Assembly: GCF_001279525.1 (NCBI RefSeq)
Contig: NZ_LGDY01000138.1
Span: 133,917 to 197,916 of the forward strand
From: Nocardia sp. NRRL S-836
Lineage (GTDB): Bacteria; Actinomycetota; Actinomycetes; Mycobacteriales; Pseudonocardiaceae
DNA: 64,000 bases
Reading direction: 5' to 3'
Shown here in pieces: positions 1-7,383 of the stretch. Positions within the stretch are counted from its first letter, which is position 1, and each line of letters opens with the position of its first letter. The notes under the pieces are model-generated. The model saw only the letters and a program-made list of their open reading frames with translations, was not told the origin of the DNA and ran no database searches. Made by a program: the position numbers and the translations under genes.

Positions 1-1
1 G

Positions 2-1453
2 TACGGCGCCGCCTTCTACCTCCAGAACAGCGGGCACTGCCTGCGCTACGGCATCTACGAACCGGACGAGCTGGTCGCCGACCTCGCCGGCGAACGCCCC
101 AGGCTGTCCAAAGTAGACGACGTGCAGTGCGTCGGGATCAGCGAGCGGCCCGGCCGGTTCGCCCACGGTGACCCGACGCTGCAGAACAGCGACGACGCCG
201 AGGTCGGTGAGCTCGCGCAGCTCATCGCCGACGAGAACGCCCGTGTGGACAAGGCGGCGGAACTCCCGAAGGTCACGATCGTCGTCGCCGCCATGCTCAG
301 CTCCAAGGAACGCCTGAAGCGCGACCTGTCGGCCGGCGTGAACGAGCTGCGTGGTGCCTACCTCGCCCAGCACGAGTGGAACCGGCTCGACGGCGTGGCC
401 CGCAACCCGTTGGTGCGCCTGGTGCTCGCGAACTTCGGCGGTGAGTCCGCGCACGCGAAGGTGGTCGCGGAGCAGATCAAGACCTACGCCGAACGCAACC
501 GCGAGGTCGTCGCCGTGACCGGCCTCGGCCAGAGCCGCGCCTCCACCGCCGCCGCGCTGGAGGCGATGGCGCCCTCGAAGGACCGGCAGGTCGGTGTCCC
601 GATGGTCGGCTCGGCGCTGTCGTCGACGACCTACAGCGAGAAGCCCTACTTCTTCCGCATCGCACCGGCCAACGACCGTCAGGCGGAGGTCGTCGCCCGG
701 ATCATCGAGCGCACCGATGCGTTGCGCGGCCGCCCTCTGCACCTCGTGCACAGCCCGGGGGACGAGTACAGCGCGGACCTCGCGCACCAGTTCGAGAACC
801 GGCTGCGTCTCACGAAGCACGGTTACGACGAGAGCACGACGGTGGCCACCCAGCTCGCCCGTGTCGCCAGGGACATCTGCGGCAGGTCGCGCAACCCGCT
901 CATCCTCTACACCGGCCGCACCGCGGAGATCGGCGGACTGCTGACCGAGCTCATCGGCAACAGCAACTGCCCGGATCCCGTGGTGTTCGGCGGCGACGAC
1001 CTCACCCAGCTGGAGACCACCGCTTTCGCGGATCTGGAAGGCATCAAGCAGTTCGCCGACGGCAGGCTGTACTTCTCCACGTTCGCCTGGACGCCCGGCA
1101 TGACGCAGGTTCCGTCAGCTACGCAACAGTTCTTCCGGCTGTACGAGGCGGCGCAGGACCGTCATGCGCGGCGGGCATTTCTTTCGGGCCCCAACGGACA
1201 CATCCTTCTCGCCTATGACGCCGTCAAGGTCGTCGCACGCGCGGCCGAGCACGGCCAGGCCCGGCAGGCGGTTTTCCAGTACCTGCGCAGATTGGAAAAC
1301 TTCGACGGCGCGTCCGGGAGGCTGACGTTCGCCCGTGACGACGCCAGCGGCACGTCCGGCTGCGACCCGGTCGACAAGCTGGTCGTGGTGCAGGTCGTCA
1401 AGCTGGACAACGGAGTTCTGACGTCCCGGCACGTCGCGCACGAGGGCACCTGA
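2..1453 (+). CDS. Periplasmic-binding-fold protein, 5' end outside window
   Basis: The frame is open from base 2, with no stop upstream, so the gene begins before the window; an internal GTG at 122 is not needed as a start. The last 350 or so residues resemble the type I periplasmic binding fold of branched-chain amino acid receptors: a VTIVVAAML strand, a region reading VAVTGLGQS, then VPMVGSALSSTTYS and YFFRIAPANDRQ, as in Leu/Ile/Val-binding proteins. No signal peptide can be judged because the N-terminus is missing. In actinomycetes this fold also occurs as the C-terminal sensor of larger cytoplasmic proteins, and the residues before it (YGAAFYLQNSGHCLRYG) do not look like a secretion signal. 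Ligand and role are unknown. A terminal TGA lies at 1451-1453. Confidence 0.7.
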   Translation, partial: YGAAFYLQNSGHCLRYGIYEPDELVADLAGERPRLSKVDDVQCVGISERPGRFAHGDPTLQNSDDAEVGELAQLIADENARVDKAAELPKVTIVVAAMLSSKERLKRDLSAGVNELRGAYLAQHEWNRLDGVARNPLVRLVLANFGGESAHAKVVAEQIKTYAERNREVVAVTGLGQSRASTAAALEAMAPSKDRQVGVPMVGSALSSTTYSEKPYFFRIAPANDRQAEVVARIIERTDALRGRPLHLVHSPGDEYSADLAHQFENRLRLTKHGYDESTTVATQLARVARDICGRSRNPLILYTGRTAEIGGLLTELIGNSNCPDPVVFGGDDLTQLETTAFADLEGIKQFADGRLYFSTFAWTPGMTQVPSATQQFFRLYEAAQDRHARRAFLSGPNGHILLAYDAVKVVARAAEHGQARQAVFQYLRRLENFDGASGRLTFARDDASGTSGCDPVDKLVVVQVVKLDNGVLTSRHVAHEGT

Positions 1454-1605
1454 ACACGGGCGAAGTGACTGAAGGTCACCGGAACACCGCTGGGGCGCAG
1501 GGAGATACCGCCCGTTCGCACTCGTTTCCCGCGAGGCCCGCGGCGGTACTGTTGATGCCACGAACACAGAACGTCCGTGATGGTGCGGAGGAGCGGGGGT
1601 GTGCC

Positions 1606-1947
1606 GTGTCCTTCAAGGCGGAGTTCCTCGCAGAGCTCGAGGACTGCCTGCGCGGCTATGGCGCGGTCCCGGTGAGCAATCCCGACGCACTGGCGCTGTT
1701 CATCGAGTTCGTCCGGTCGTTGCCGGAGACCGACCAGCGGCTGCGGTGCCTCGAAGGCGTCGACCAGGGGTCCGGATCGTTCTGGAACAACCCGGCGGTG
1801 TGGTGGGAGCAGGTGCCGCGGTTCGGCACGGGACTCGCGCGGTGCGGGTCGGAGGAGTGCCGGAAGCTGCTCGACGACATGCTCGACGAGGCGATCAGCG
1901 ACGAGATCGACGTGCTGGAGATGGAGATCCGCGAACTGCCGAGCTGA
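1606..1947 (+). CDS. Small acidic protein of unknown function
   Basis: About 113 residues starting at a GTG preceded by GGAGGAG (1587-1593). A longer reading from 1465 is possible, but its first 47 codons look non-coding. The protein begins SFKAEFLAELEDCLRGYG and ends in a very acidic helix (LDDMLDEAISDEIDVLEMEI). It is Trp-containing (FWNNPAVWWEQVP) and has no signal or membrane segment. I do not recognise a family. It follows the binding-fold gene by 150 bp on the same strand, and a hairpin after it (1962-1995) separates it from the convergent gene. Confidence 0.6.
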   Translation: MSFKAEFLAELEDCLRGYGAVPVSNPDALALFIEFVRSLPETDQRLRCLEGVDQGSGSFWNNPAVWWEQVPRFGTGLARCGSEECRKLLDDMLDEAISDEIDVLEMEIRELPS

Positions 1948-1961
1948 CGCGGACATGCCTG

Positions 1962-1995
1962 CCGGCGCCGCAACCTGTTACGGCCGCGGCGCCGG
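1962..1995. terminator. Bidirectional hairpin between convergent genes
   Basis: Perfect 10-bp arms CCGGCGCCGC and GCGGCGCCGG are separated by 14 bases. It lies between the stop of the small plus-strand gene (1947) and the stop of the minus-strand gene (2004). There is no T-run, as is usual in high-GC actinobacteria. Confidence 0.5.
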
Positions 1996-2003
1996 GGCTG
2001 GGG

Positions 2004-2669
2004 TCACCTGATCGCTGCGAGCGACCTGAACAGTTCCCGATAGCGGTGGAGAGCCAGTCGCAGGTCTTCGGTCTCGTGCTTGCCCTCGCCCTTCCACTGC
2101 TCGGAGAGCGTGCGGTGGCGCGAGGTCAGCTCCTCGATCGCCTTGCGGACGAGGTCGTCGGCCTTGCGCACGGCGGCATGCGGGTCGTCGACGAACTCGA
2201 ACTGCACCGCCTGCCACTCGTCGTCGAACCGGCCCGACGGCCGCTGCGCCTGCGCGTGGGTCTCACCGCGCGACTCCTCGCGCTGGGACTCGTGGCGCTG
2301 CGACTCCTGGCCGCGCTGGGTCTCCTGGCGCTGGGAGTCCTGACCGCGGTGGTCCTGAGCAACCCGCGGGTCCTGAACGGTGCGCTGGTCCTGCCCGGAG
2401 CGCTGGTCCTGAACGGTGCGCGGGTCCTGGACACGCGAGTCCTGACGCTGCGCCTGCTGGCCGTGCGCGTGCTCGCCCTGGGCCTGCTGCGGAACGGCGT
2501 CGCGCTGCGCGGCCTCGCGCGCCTGCGTTTCCCGTTGCGCCGCACCGTGCTCGCGCTGCATGTCCTCGCGCTGGGCGTGCGCGGCGCGCTCTTCACGCCG
2601 CTCCTCGCGCACCGTCTGGTCCTGCTGCGCCTGTGCTGCCGCGCCGCGTGCGTGGACGGCCTCAGACAT
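2004..2669 (-). CDS. Gln/Arg-rich repeat protein with conserved C-terminal domain
   Basis: About 221 residues from ATG 2669 with GGAGAAG just upstream; the start overlaps the end of the upstream gene, so the two are probably translationally coupled. Residues about 10-140 are a hydrophilic, low-complexity arm full of Gln, Arg, Asp and Glu, with repeats such as TVQDQRSGQDQRTVQDPR. The last 80 residues form a domain (FDDEWQAVQFEFVDDPHAA ... LHRYRELFRSL) that matches the soluble domain of the upstream protein (WANVQAKFVDSPNTA ... MVHYRELFTDLL). No signal or membrane segment. The arm may be a flexible or coiled spacer; function unknown. Confidence 0.75.
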   Translation of the reverse strand: MSEAVHARGAAAQAQQDQTVREERREERAAHAQREDMQREHGAAQRETQAREAAQRDAVPQQAQGEHAHGQQAQRQDSRVQDPRTVQDQRSGQDQRTVQDPRVAQDHRGQDSQRQETQRGQESQRHESQREESRGETHAQAQRPSGRFDDEWQAVQFEFVDDPHAAVRKADDLVRKAIEELTSRHRTLSEQWKGEGKHETEDLRLALHRYRELFRSLAAIR

Positions 2670-3240
2670 CACTCTTCTCCTTCCGGGGAGCGTCATTGCG
2701 GGGATCCGCACCGTGCTCGAGCAGGTCGGTGAACAGCTCGCGGTAGTGCACCATCGCGGTGCGCAGGTCTTCGGTGCTGGCCTCGCCGAGCTCCTGGCGC
2801 TCGGAGATGTCGTGCGCCTTGCGGTAGTGCTCCAGCGTCCGCGCGTGCTCGACCGACAACACGCTCAGCTGTGCCTCGTAACCCTCGGTGGGGTAGCCGC
2901 GTTCGGCCATCAGGTCGGTCACCAGGCGGTCGGCGTCCGCGATCGCCGTGTTCGGCGAGTCGACGAACTTGGCCTGCACGTTCGCCCAGTGCCGGCGGTA
3001 ACTCTCCTGCGCCGAAGGGGAAAGCGGCTTCAGGTCGAACTCGCTGTGGCGGTGCTCCCGCTCGGCGAGCTCCTTCTCCGCGGCCGTCCTGTCGTCACTT
3101 TCCGCGACCGCGCGGTCGTACTCGGGGCCGAAGCGGTCGCGGAGCTTCTTGCGCTGCAGAGCGGGCCTCAGCACGAACGCGAGGACCACCAGCACCACGA
3201 GAACCGCGACCACCAGGCCGATGATGGCGCCCGTTGACAT
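2662..3240 (-). CDS. Membrane-anchored protein of unknown function
   Basis: 192 residues from ATG 3240, with GGAGG 7 bases upstream. Residues 4-25 form one N-terminal membrane helix (GAIIGLVVAVLVVLVVLAFV), followed at once by basic residues (RKKLRDR), so the rest is expected in the cytoplasm. The soluble part, rich in charged helices, carries a VQ..FVDSP ... HYRELF domain shared with the downstream coupled gene, so the pair looks like a duplication in which one copy kept a membrane anchor and the other gained a Gln/Arg-rich arm. The 5' region can fold into a hairpin that masks the ribosome binding site (3241-3288). Function not recognised. Confidence 0.8.
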   Translation of the reverse strand: MSTGAIIGLVVAVLVVLVVLAFVLRPALQRKKLRDRFGPEYDRAVAESDDRTAAEKELAEREHRHSEFDLKPLSPSAQESYRRHWANVQAKFVDSPNTAIADADRLVTDLMAERGYPTEGYEAQLSVLSVEHARTLEHYRKAHDISERQELGEASTEDLRTAMVHYRELFTDLLEHGADPRNDAPRKEKSDV

Positions 3241-3288
3241 GGAAAAACCTCCAAGACAGGCAGGAACTCTGCTGTCCGGAGGCTTTCC
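3241..3288 (-). promoter_or_regulatory. Hairpin that would mask the ribosome binding site
   Basis: On the minus strand GGAAAGCCTCC (3288-3278) can pair with GGAGGTTTTTCC (3252-3241), which contains the ribosome binding site of the gene starting at 3240. Inside it GACAG and CTGTC pair as well. The structure lies between rtcB and the membrane-protein gene and could act as a translational switch or as a weak terminator after rtcB. Confidence 0.45.
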
Positions 3289-3309
3289 CGTGTGCCAACC
3301 GGGGAAACA

Positions 3310-4488
3310 TCAACCCTTGATACAAACCACCTGCTTGAGCTTGGCGACGACCTCCACGAGGTCGGACTGGTTCGCCATCACGGTGTCGATGTCCTTGTAG
3401 GCGCCCGGAATCTCGTCCACCACACCGGAGTCCTTGCGGCACTCCACACCACTTGTCTGGGCGGCGAGATCCGCGGTGGTGAACGTCTTGCGGGCCTTGT
3501 TGCGCGACATCCTCCGGCCGGCGCCGTGCGACGCCGACTGGAACGAGTCGGGGTTGCCGAGGCCGCGCACGATGTACGAACCGGTGCCCATCGAGCCGGG
3601 GATGATGCCCAGCTCACCGCGACCGGCACGGATCGCGCCCTTGCGGGTCACCAGCACGTCCTCACCGAAGTGCGTCTCCTCGGCGACGTAGTTGTGATGG
3701 CACGAGATCGGCTCCTCGAACGCGATGTGCGGGAAGTCGCCGCGCAGCACGTCGCACACCAGGCGCAGCATGACCGCGCGGTTGCGCCGCGCGTAGTCCT
3801 GCGCCCAGTACAGGTCGTGCCGGTACGCCGCCATCTCCGGCGTGCCCGCGAGGAACACCGCCAGGTCCGGGTCCGGCAGCTCGGCGTTGTGCGCGAGCGT
3901 GCGCGCCACCGCGATGTGGTGCTGCGCCAGCTCGTTGCCGATCCCGCGTGACCCGGAGTGCAGCATCACCCACACCCGCTGGTCGGTGTCGAGGCAGACC
4001 TCCAGGAAGTGGTTGCCGCCACCGAGCGTGCCCATCTGGTGCATCGCCTTGTCGGCACGCGCCTTCACGGCCGGGGTCAGGTCATCGAACCGCCGCCAGA
4101 ACGTTCCCCAGTCGGACGCGTCCCTCTCGGTGAACGCGGTCGCCCTGTGCTGGCCGAAGCCGACGGGAACGACCTGCTCCATGCGCGACCTGAGGCCACG
4201 CAACGTTTCCGGGAGGTCGCTCGCCGTGAGCGAGGTGCGCACGGCCGTCATGCCGCAGCCGATGTCCACGCCGACGGCCGCCGGGGAGACGGCGTCGCGC
4301 AACGCGATCACCGACCCCACCGTGGCACCCTTGCCGTAGTGCACGTCCGGCATCACGGCGATGTGCTTGACGGCCCACGGCAGCGCGGAGATGTTCTGGA
4401 GCTGCCGCATGGCGAACTCTTCGACCTCGTCGGGCCGGGTCCACATGCGGATGTCCACGTTCTGGCCGCGGACGACGGTTGCTGCCAT
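3310..4488 (-). CDS. rtcB: RtcB-family RNA-splicing ligase
   Basis: RtcB enzymes join RNA 2',3'-cyclic phosphate (or 3'-phosphate) ends to 5'-OH ends using GTP and Mn2+. The 392-residue protein is of family length for the short bacterial form and shows the hallmark metal-site motifs: DIGCGM near residue 75, GGGNHF near 156, HSGSRGIGN near 177, CHHN near 260, and an ASHGAGRRMSR segment near 320 whose His is the guanylylated residue in the family. I chose ATG 4488; a GTG two codons upstream (4494) is also possible. It sits 10 bp after a secreted-protein gene on the same strand. No RtcA cyclase or archease gene is nearby, so its substrate (tRNA repair or other RNA) cannot be told. Confidence 0.95.
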   Translation of the reverse strand: MAATVVRGQNVDIRMWTRPDEVEEFAMRQLQNISALPWAVKHIAVMPDVHYGKGATVGSVIALRDAVSPAAVGVDIGCGMTAVRTSLTASDLPETLRGLRSRMEQVVPVGFGQHRATAFTERDASDWGTFWRRFDDLTPAVKARADKAMHQMGTLGGGNHFLEVCLDTDQRVWVMLHSGSRGIGNELAQHHIAVARTLAHNAELPDPDLAVFLAGTPEMAAYRHDLYWAQDYARRNRAVMLRLVCDVLRGDFPHIAFEEPISCHHNYVAEETHFGEDVLVTRKGAIRAGRGELGIIPGSMGTGSYIVRGLGNPDSFQSASHGAGRRMSRNKARKTFTTADLAAQTSGVECRKDSGVVDEIPGAYKDIDTVMANQSDLVEVVAKLKQVVCIKG

Positions 4489-4498
4489 GCCCACGAGG

Positions 4499-5173
4499 TT
4501 AGGCGGCGCTCTTCTTGATCCACAAAGGAGTTTCCGCCGCGGACACGAACTCCCACGTGCCCCTGCGCACCTTTGCCCTGCTCATGTCGCCGCCCAGGGA
4601 CGTGACGAACGCGCGCACGGTCGGCAGGTCGCCGACGTCCGCGATGAGGATCGCCCGGTTGCCGAGGGTGACGCTGCCGCCACCGAGCTTCTCGCGCACC
4701 TCCGCGTCGGCGAGCAGGCCGTCGCGGACCTGCTGGGCGGTGATGCCGTCGGCCTCGACCTGGACGGCGTCGACCTGCGGCGAGTTCGAGGGCAGGAAGC
4801 GGAACGTCAGCACCGACTCCTGCCGGAACCGCTTGCCGATCGTCGCCGCGGTGTGGCGCAGGCCCTCCGCGGTGAGCGAGACGTCGAACTTGCGGGAGCG
4901 CTCGAACGTCGTCTGCTGCAGGTCGCTCGACCAGAACACGCCGTCGAGCAGCGTGGAGCGGGTGGTGATGCCGCCGTTCGCGAGCACGATGCCGCGGACC
5001 TCGCGGTCGAACCCGATCAGCCTGTCCCGCAACCGGGGGTCGGCGGGATCGGTGATGATCGCGGTGTTGTTCGTCGCGAAGATCTCCGGGAACGGCAGCG
5101 GAGTGCCCGCCGCCGTTCCCGTGGAGATCGAGATCGCCAGTACCGACGTGACTGCCACGAGAAGTCTGCGCAT
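4499..5173 (-). CDS. Secreted protein of unknown function
   Basis: 224 residues from ATG 5173. Residues 1-24 are a signal peptide (MRRLLVAVTSVLAISISTG then TAAG), so the protein is exported. The mature part contains two alternating regions of sheet and helix (DREVRGIVLANGG; VDAVQVEADGITAQQVRDGL; LPTVRAFVTSLGGD) and no Cys. I do not recognise its family; the C-terminal half has an alternating pattern that could be a small alpha/beta domain. It ends 10 bp before rtcB on the same strand, so co-transcription is likely but a functional link is not obvious. Longer upstream readings (to 5482) lack a signal peptide at the start and look non-coding. Confidence 0.7.
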   Translation of the reverse strand: MRRLLVAVTSVLAISISTGTAAGTPLPFPEIFATNNTAIITDPADPRLRDRLIGFDREVRGIVLANGGITTRSTLLDGVFWSSDLQQTTFERSRKFDVSLTAEGLRHTAATIGKRFRQESVLTFRFLPSNSPQVDAVQVEADGITAQQVRDGLLADAEVREKLGGGSVTLGNRAILIADVGDLPTVRAFVTSLGGDMSRAKVRRGTWEFVSAAETPLWIKKSAA

Positions 5174-5314
5174 GCGCCACAACGTATTCGTCCCGGCCTG
5201 ATCAGGTGGGCGGATTCCAGCCGCGGTGCACGGGGCCTTCGCGGGCCTCCGATCTCCGCCTGGTTCGCCGGCCGCGATTGACAGCCGCAGTGAACGTGAG
5301 AATCCTTCAGAGCC

Positions 5315-6634
5315 ATGGATCGCGTGTGCGTCATCGGGGCCGGTTCCTCCGGCATCGCCGCATGTCAGGTGCTCAGCGCGCGGGGTGTCGACTACGACTG
5401 CGTCGAGGCCGGTTCCGAGGTCGGCGGCAACTGGCGCTACCTGAACGACAACGGCATGTCGTCGGCCTACCGCTCGCTGCACATCAACACCTCGCGGCAG
5501 ATGATGGAGTTCCGGTCCTTCCCGATGCCGTCACACCTGCCGCCCTACCCGTCGCACTTCCAGATCGCCGAGTACTTCGACGACTTCGTCAAGCACCACG
5601 GCTTCCGCGACCGCATCCGGTTCCGCACCGAGGTCACGTCCGTCGAGCCCGTCCCCAGCGGCGGCTACGCGGTGACCTCGCGCGACCGCGACACGGGGGA
5701 GTCGGTCACGACCCCGTACCGCTCGGTGATCGTGGCGAACGGCCACCACTGGTCACCGCGCTGGCCGGAACCGGCGTTCGAAGGGACGTTCGACGGCGAG
5801 CAGCTGCACGCGCACTTCTACCGGACACCGGACCGCTTCGCCGGCAAGAAGGTGCTGGTGCTCGGCATCGGCAACTCGGCCTGCGACATCGCCGTCGAGT
5901 CGTCGCGGGTGTCGGCGCGGACGTTCCTGGCGATGCGCCGCGGCGCGCACATCATGCCGAAGTTCCTGTTCGGGATGCCGACCGATCACCTGACGACCTC
6001 GCCGCTCGCCCGGTTCGCGCCCGCCTGGCTGCAGGCGCTGTCGCTGCGGGTGATGCTGCGGATCGCGCGCGGCAAGCTCACCGGCTACGGCCTGCCGAAG
6101 CCGTCCCACGGCATCCTCGCCGCACACCCGACGGTCTCGGACGACCTGCTGACCAGGCTCGGACACGGCGACATCACGGTAAAGCCGACCGTCGCGAGGC
6201 TCGACGGCTCCGGTGTCGTGTTCGCCGACGGCAGCCGCGAGGACGTCGACGTCATCGTCTACTGCACCGGGTACAAGGTCGACTTCCCGTTCCTGGAGGC
6301 CTCGGCGTTCCCGGCGGTGTCGTCGCCGGACAACGAGGTGTCGCTCTACCGGCGGGTCGTCGACCCCGAGCACCCCGGGCTCTACTTCCTCGGGCTGATC
6401 CAGCCGCTCGGCGCGGTCATGCCGCTGGCCGAGGCGCAGGCGGAGTGGGTCGCCGACCTGCTGACCGGGCGCGCGGTGCTGCCGCCGGTGCCCGAGATGA
6501 AGGCCGAGATCACCTCGTACCGGCGGGGGCTGCGCAGCCGGTACGTCACGTCGAAGCGGCACACCATCGAGGTCGACTTCCTCGGCTACCAGCGCGAGCT
6601 GCTGGAGGAGCGCCGCCGCACCTCTGCTCACTGA
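5315..6634 (+). CDS. Flavin-containing monooxygenase
   Basis: 439 residues with the class B flavoprotein monooxygenase layout: FAD-binding GAGSSG at residues 8-13, the FMO fingerprint FDGEQLHAHFYR at 159-170, the NADPH-binding GIGNSA at 184-189, and a later YCTGYK stretch near 315. Such enzymes use NADPH and oxygen to oxygenate N or S atoms or ketones; the substrate cannot be read from sequence. ATG 5315 places the nucleotide fold right at the N-terminus as expected. It is a single gene, divergent from the secreted-protein gene, and its stop codon overlaps a GATATATC motif. Confidence 0.9.
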   Translation: MDRVCVIGAGSSGIAACQVLSARGVDYDCVEAGSEVGGNWRYLNDNGMSSAYRSLHINTSRQMMEFRSFPMPSHLPPYPSHFQIAEYFDDFVKHHGFRDRIRFRTEVTSVEPVPSGGYAVTSRDRDTGESVTTPYRSVIVANGHHWSPRWPEPAFEGTFDGEQLHAHFYRTPDRFAGKKVLVLGIGNSACDIAVESSRVSARTFLAMRRGAHIMPKFLFGMPTDHLTTSPLARFAPAWLQALSLRVMLRIARGKLTGYGLPKPSHGILAAHPTVSDDLLTRLGHGDITVKPTVARLDGSGVVFADGSREDVDVIVYCTGYKVDFPFLEASAFPAVSSPDNEVSLYRRVVDPEHPGLYFLGLIQPLGAVMPLAEAQAEWVADLLTGRAVLPPVPEMKAEITSYRRGLRSRYVTSKRHTIEVDFLGYQRELLEERRRTSAH

Positions 6635-6640
6635 TATATC
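6633..6640. other. GATATATC motif overlapping the monooxygenase stop
   Basis: An AT-only palindrome core in very GC-rich DNA. Similar sites occur at 20060-20067 (centre of a hairpin) and 33566-33573, each just beyond a gene end. Confidence 0.3.
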
Positions 6641-6666
6641 GGTTTTCGCGAGCTAGCTCCGCGCCG

Positions 6667-6728
6667 TTGACCTGCACCTTTGCAATGAGACTTTGGACGA
6701 CGACCGCAAACGAACCGTTGCAAAGGGG
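6667..6728. repeat. 62-bp nested inverted-repeat element, copy 1
   Basis: CCTTTGCAA (6677-6685) and TTGCAAAGG (6718-6726) are perfect 9-bp inverted arms 32 bp apart; within them TTTG and CAAA form a second, inner inverted repeat. A copy with 8 differences over 62 bases and identical arm spacing lies at 19972-20033. The central ACGACGACCGCAAACGAACC is identical in both. The right arm overlaps the predicted -35 box of the next gene. Confidence 0.7.
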
Positions 6729-6745
6729 TGCGGGTTGGGTACGGT
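6718..6745 (+). promoter_or_regulatory. Predicted leaderless promoter of the CPT-like gene
   Basis: TTGCAA (6718-6723), a 16-base spacer and TACGGT (6740-6745), followed after 7 bases by GTG 6753. No ribosome binding site stands before that GTG, which fits a leaderless transcript. The -35 box is the right arm of the inverted repeat, so a protein bound there would block the promoter. Confidence 0.45.
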
Positions 6746-6752
6746 CTGCGGC

Positions 6753-7307
6753 GTGGCGGCTCAGGTGATCGTGCTCAACGGTGGGTCCAGCTCGGGCAAG
6801 TCGGGGATCGCGCGCTGCCTGCAGGCGGTGTTCGGGGAGCCGTGGCTGACGCTCGGGGTGGACACGTTGATCGACGCGATGCCGGCCCGGTTGCGGCTCG
6901 GCGACGAGGGGATCGGGTTCGCCGACGACGGCGAGGTGACGGTCGGCGGTGAGTTCCGCGGGATCGAGGACGCGTGGATCGACGGCGTCGCCGCGATGGC
7001 CAGGGCCGGGGCGCGGGTGATCGTCGACGAGGTGTTCCTCGGCGGGAGCGAGTCGCGGGCGCGGTGGGAGAAGGCGCTGCACGGGCTCGACGTGGTGTGG
7101 GTCGGGGTGCGGTGCGACGCCGCCGTCGCCGCCGGGCGTGAGCTCGCGCGCGGCGACCGGGTCGTGGGCATGGCGGAGGCGCAGGCCGACCTGGTGCACC
7201 GCGACATGAGCTACGACATCGAGGTCGACACCGCGAGCACCGAGGCGATCGAGTGCGCGAAAACGATTGCGAGCTATGTGGCCAGCCGCGGGGCAGGGCG
7301 GGCGTAA
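6753..7307 (+). CDS. Chloramphenicol phosphotransferase-like kinase
   Basis: 184 residues (GTG 6753) of the CPT family of small P-loop kinases; the founding member phosphorylates chloramphenicol at its 3-hydroxyl. Walker A is seen as NGGSSSGKSG near residues 9-18, a conserved Asp in LGVDTLIDAMP, a VIVDEVF segment near 90 that fits the catalytic-base region, and an ARGDR motif near 135 like the family lid. Whether this copy acts on chloramphenicol or another alcohol is unknown. An upstream TTG (6693) would start inside the inverted repeat and is less likely. The start looks leaderless. A strong hairpin follows. Confidence 0.8.
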   Translation: MAAQVIVLNGGSSSGKSGIARCLQAVFGEPWLTLGVDTLIDAMPARLRLGDEGIGFADDGEVTVGGEFRGIEDAWIDGVAAMARAGARVIVDEVFLGGSESRARWEKALHGLDVVWVGVRCDAAVAAGRELARGDRVVGMAEAQADLVHRDMSYDIEVDTASTEAIECAKTIASYVASRGAGRA

Positions 7308-7336
7308 CAGGGCAGACGACACGCCCTGACGACGAA

Positions 7337-7367
7337 CGGGGCTGCCGACGTCACGTCGGCAGCCCCG
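7337..7367. terminator. Bidirectional terminator hairpin
   Basis: Perfect 14-bp arms (CGGGGCTGCCGACG / CGTCGGCAGCCCCG) around a 3-base loop, between the convergent CPT-like gene (stop 7307) and the dehydrogenase gene (stop 7384). Confidence 0.8.
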
Positions 7368-7383
7368 CGAGCTCGTCCGGTGA

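Noticed and set aside
1599..2732. Plus-strand frame through the Gln/Arg-rich region
   Set aside because: It overlaps the small gene in another frame and its Leu/Val/Arg runs are the complement of the repetitive minus-strand gene.
6693..6752. TTG start at 6693 for the CPT-like kinase
   Set aside because: It would begin inside the inverted repeat with no ribosome binding site, and the P-loop is expected close to the N-terminus, which GTG 6753 gives.
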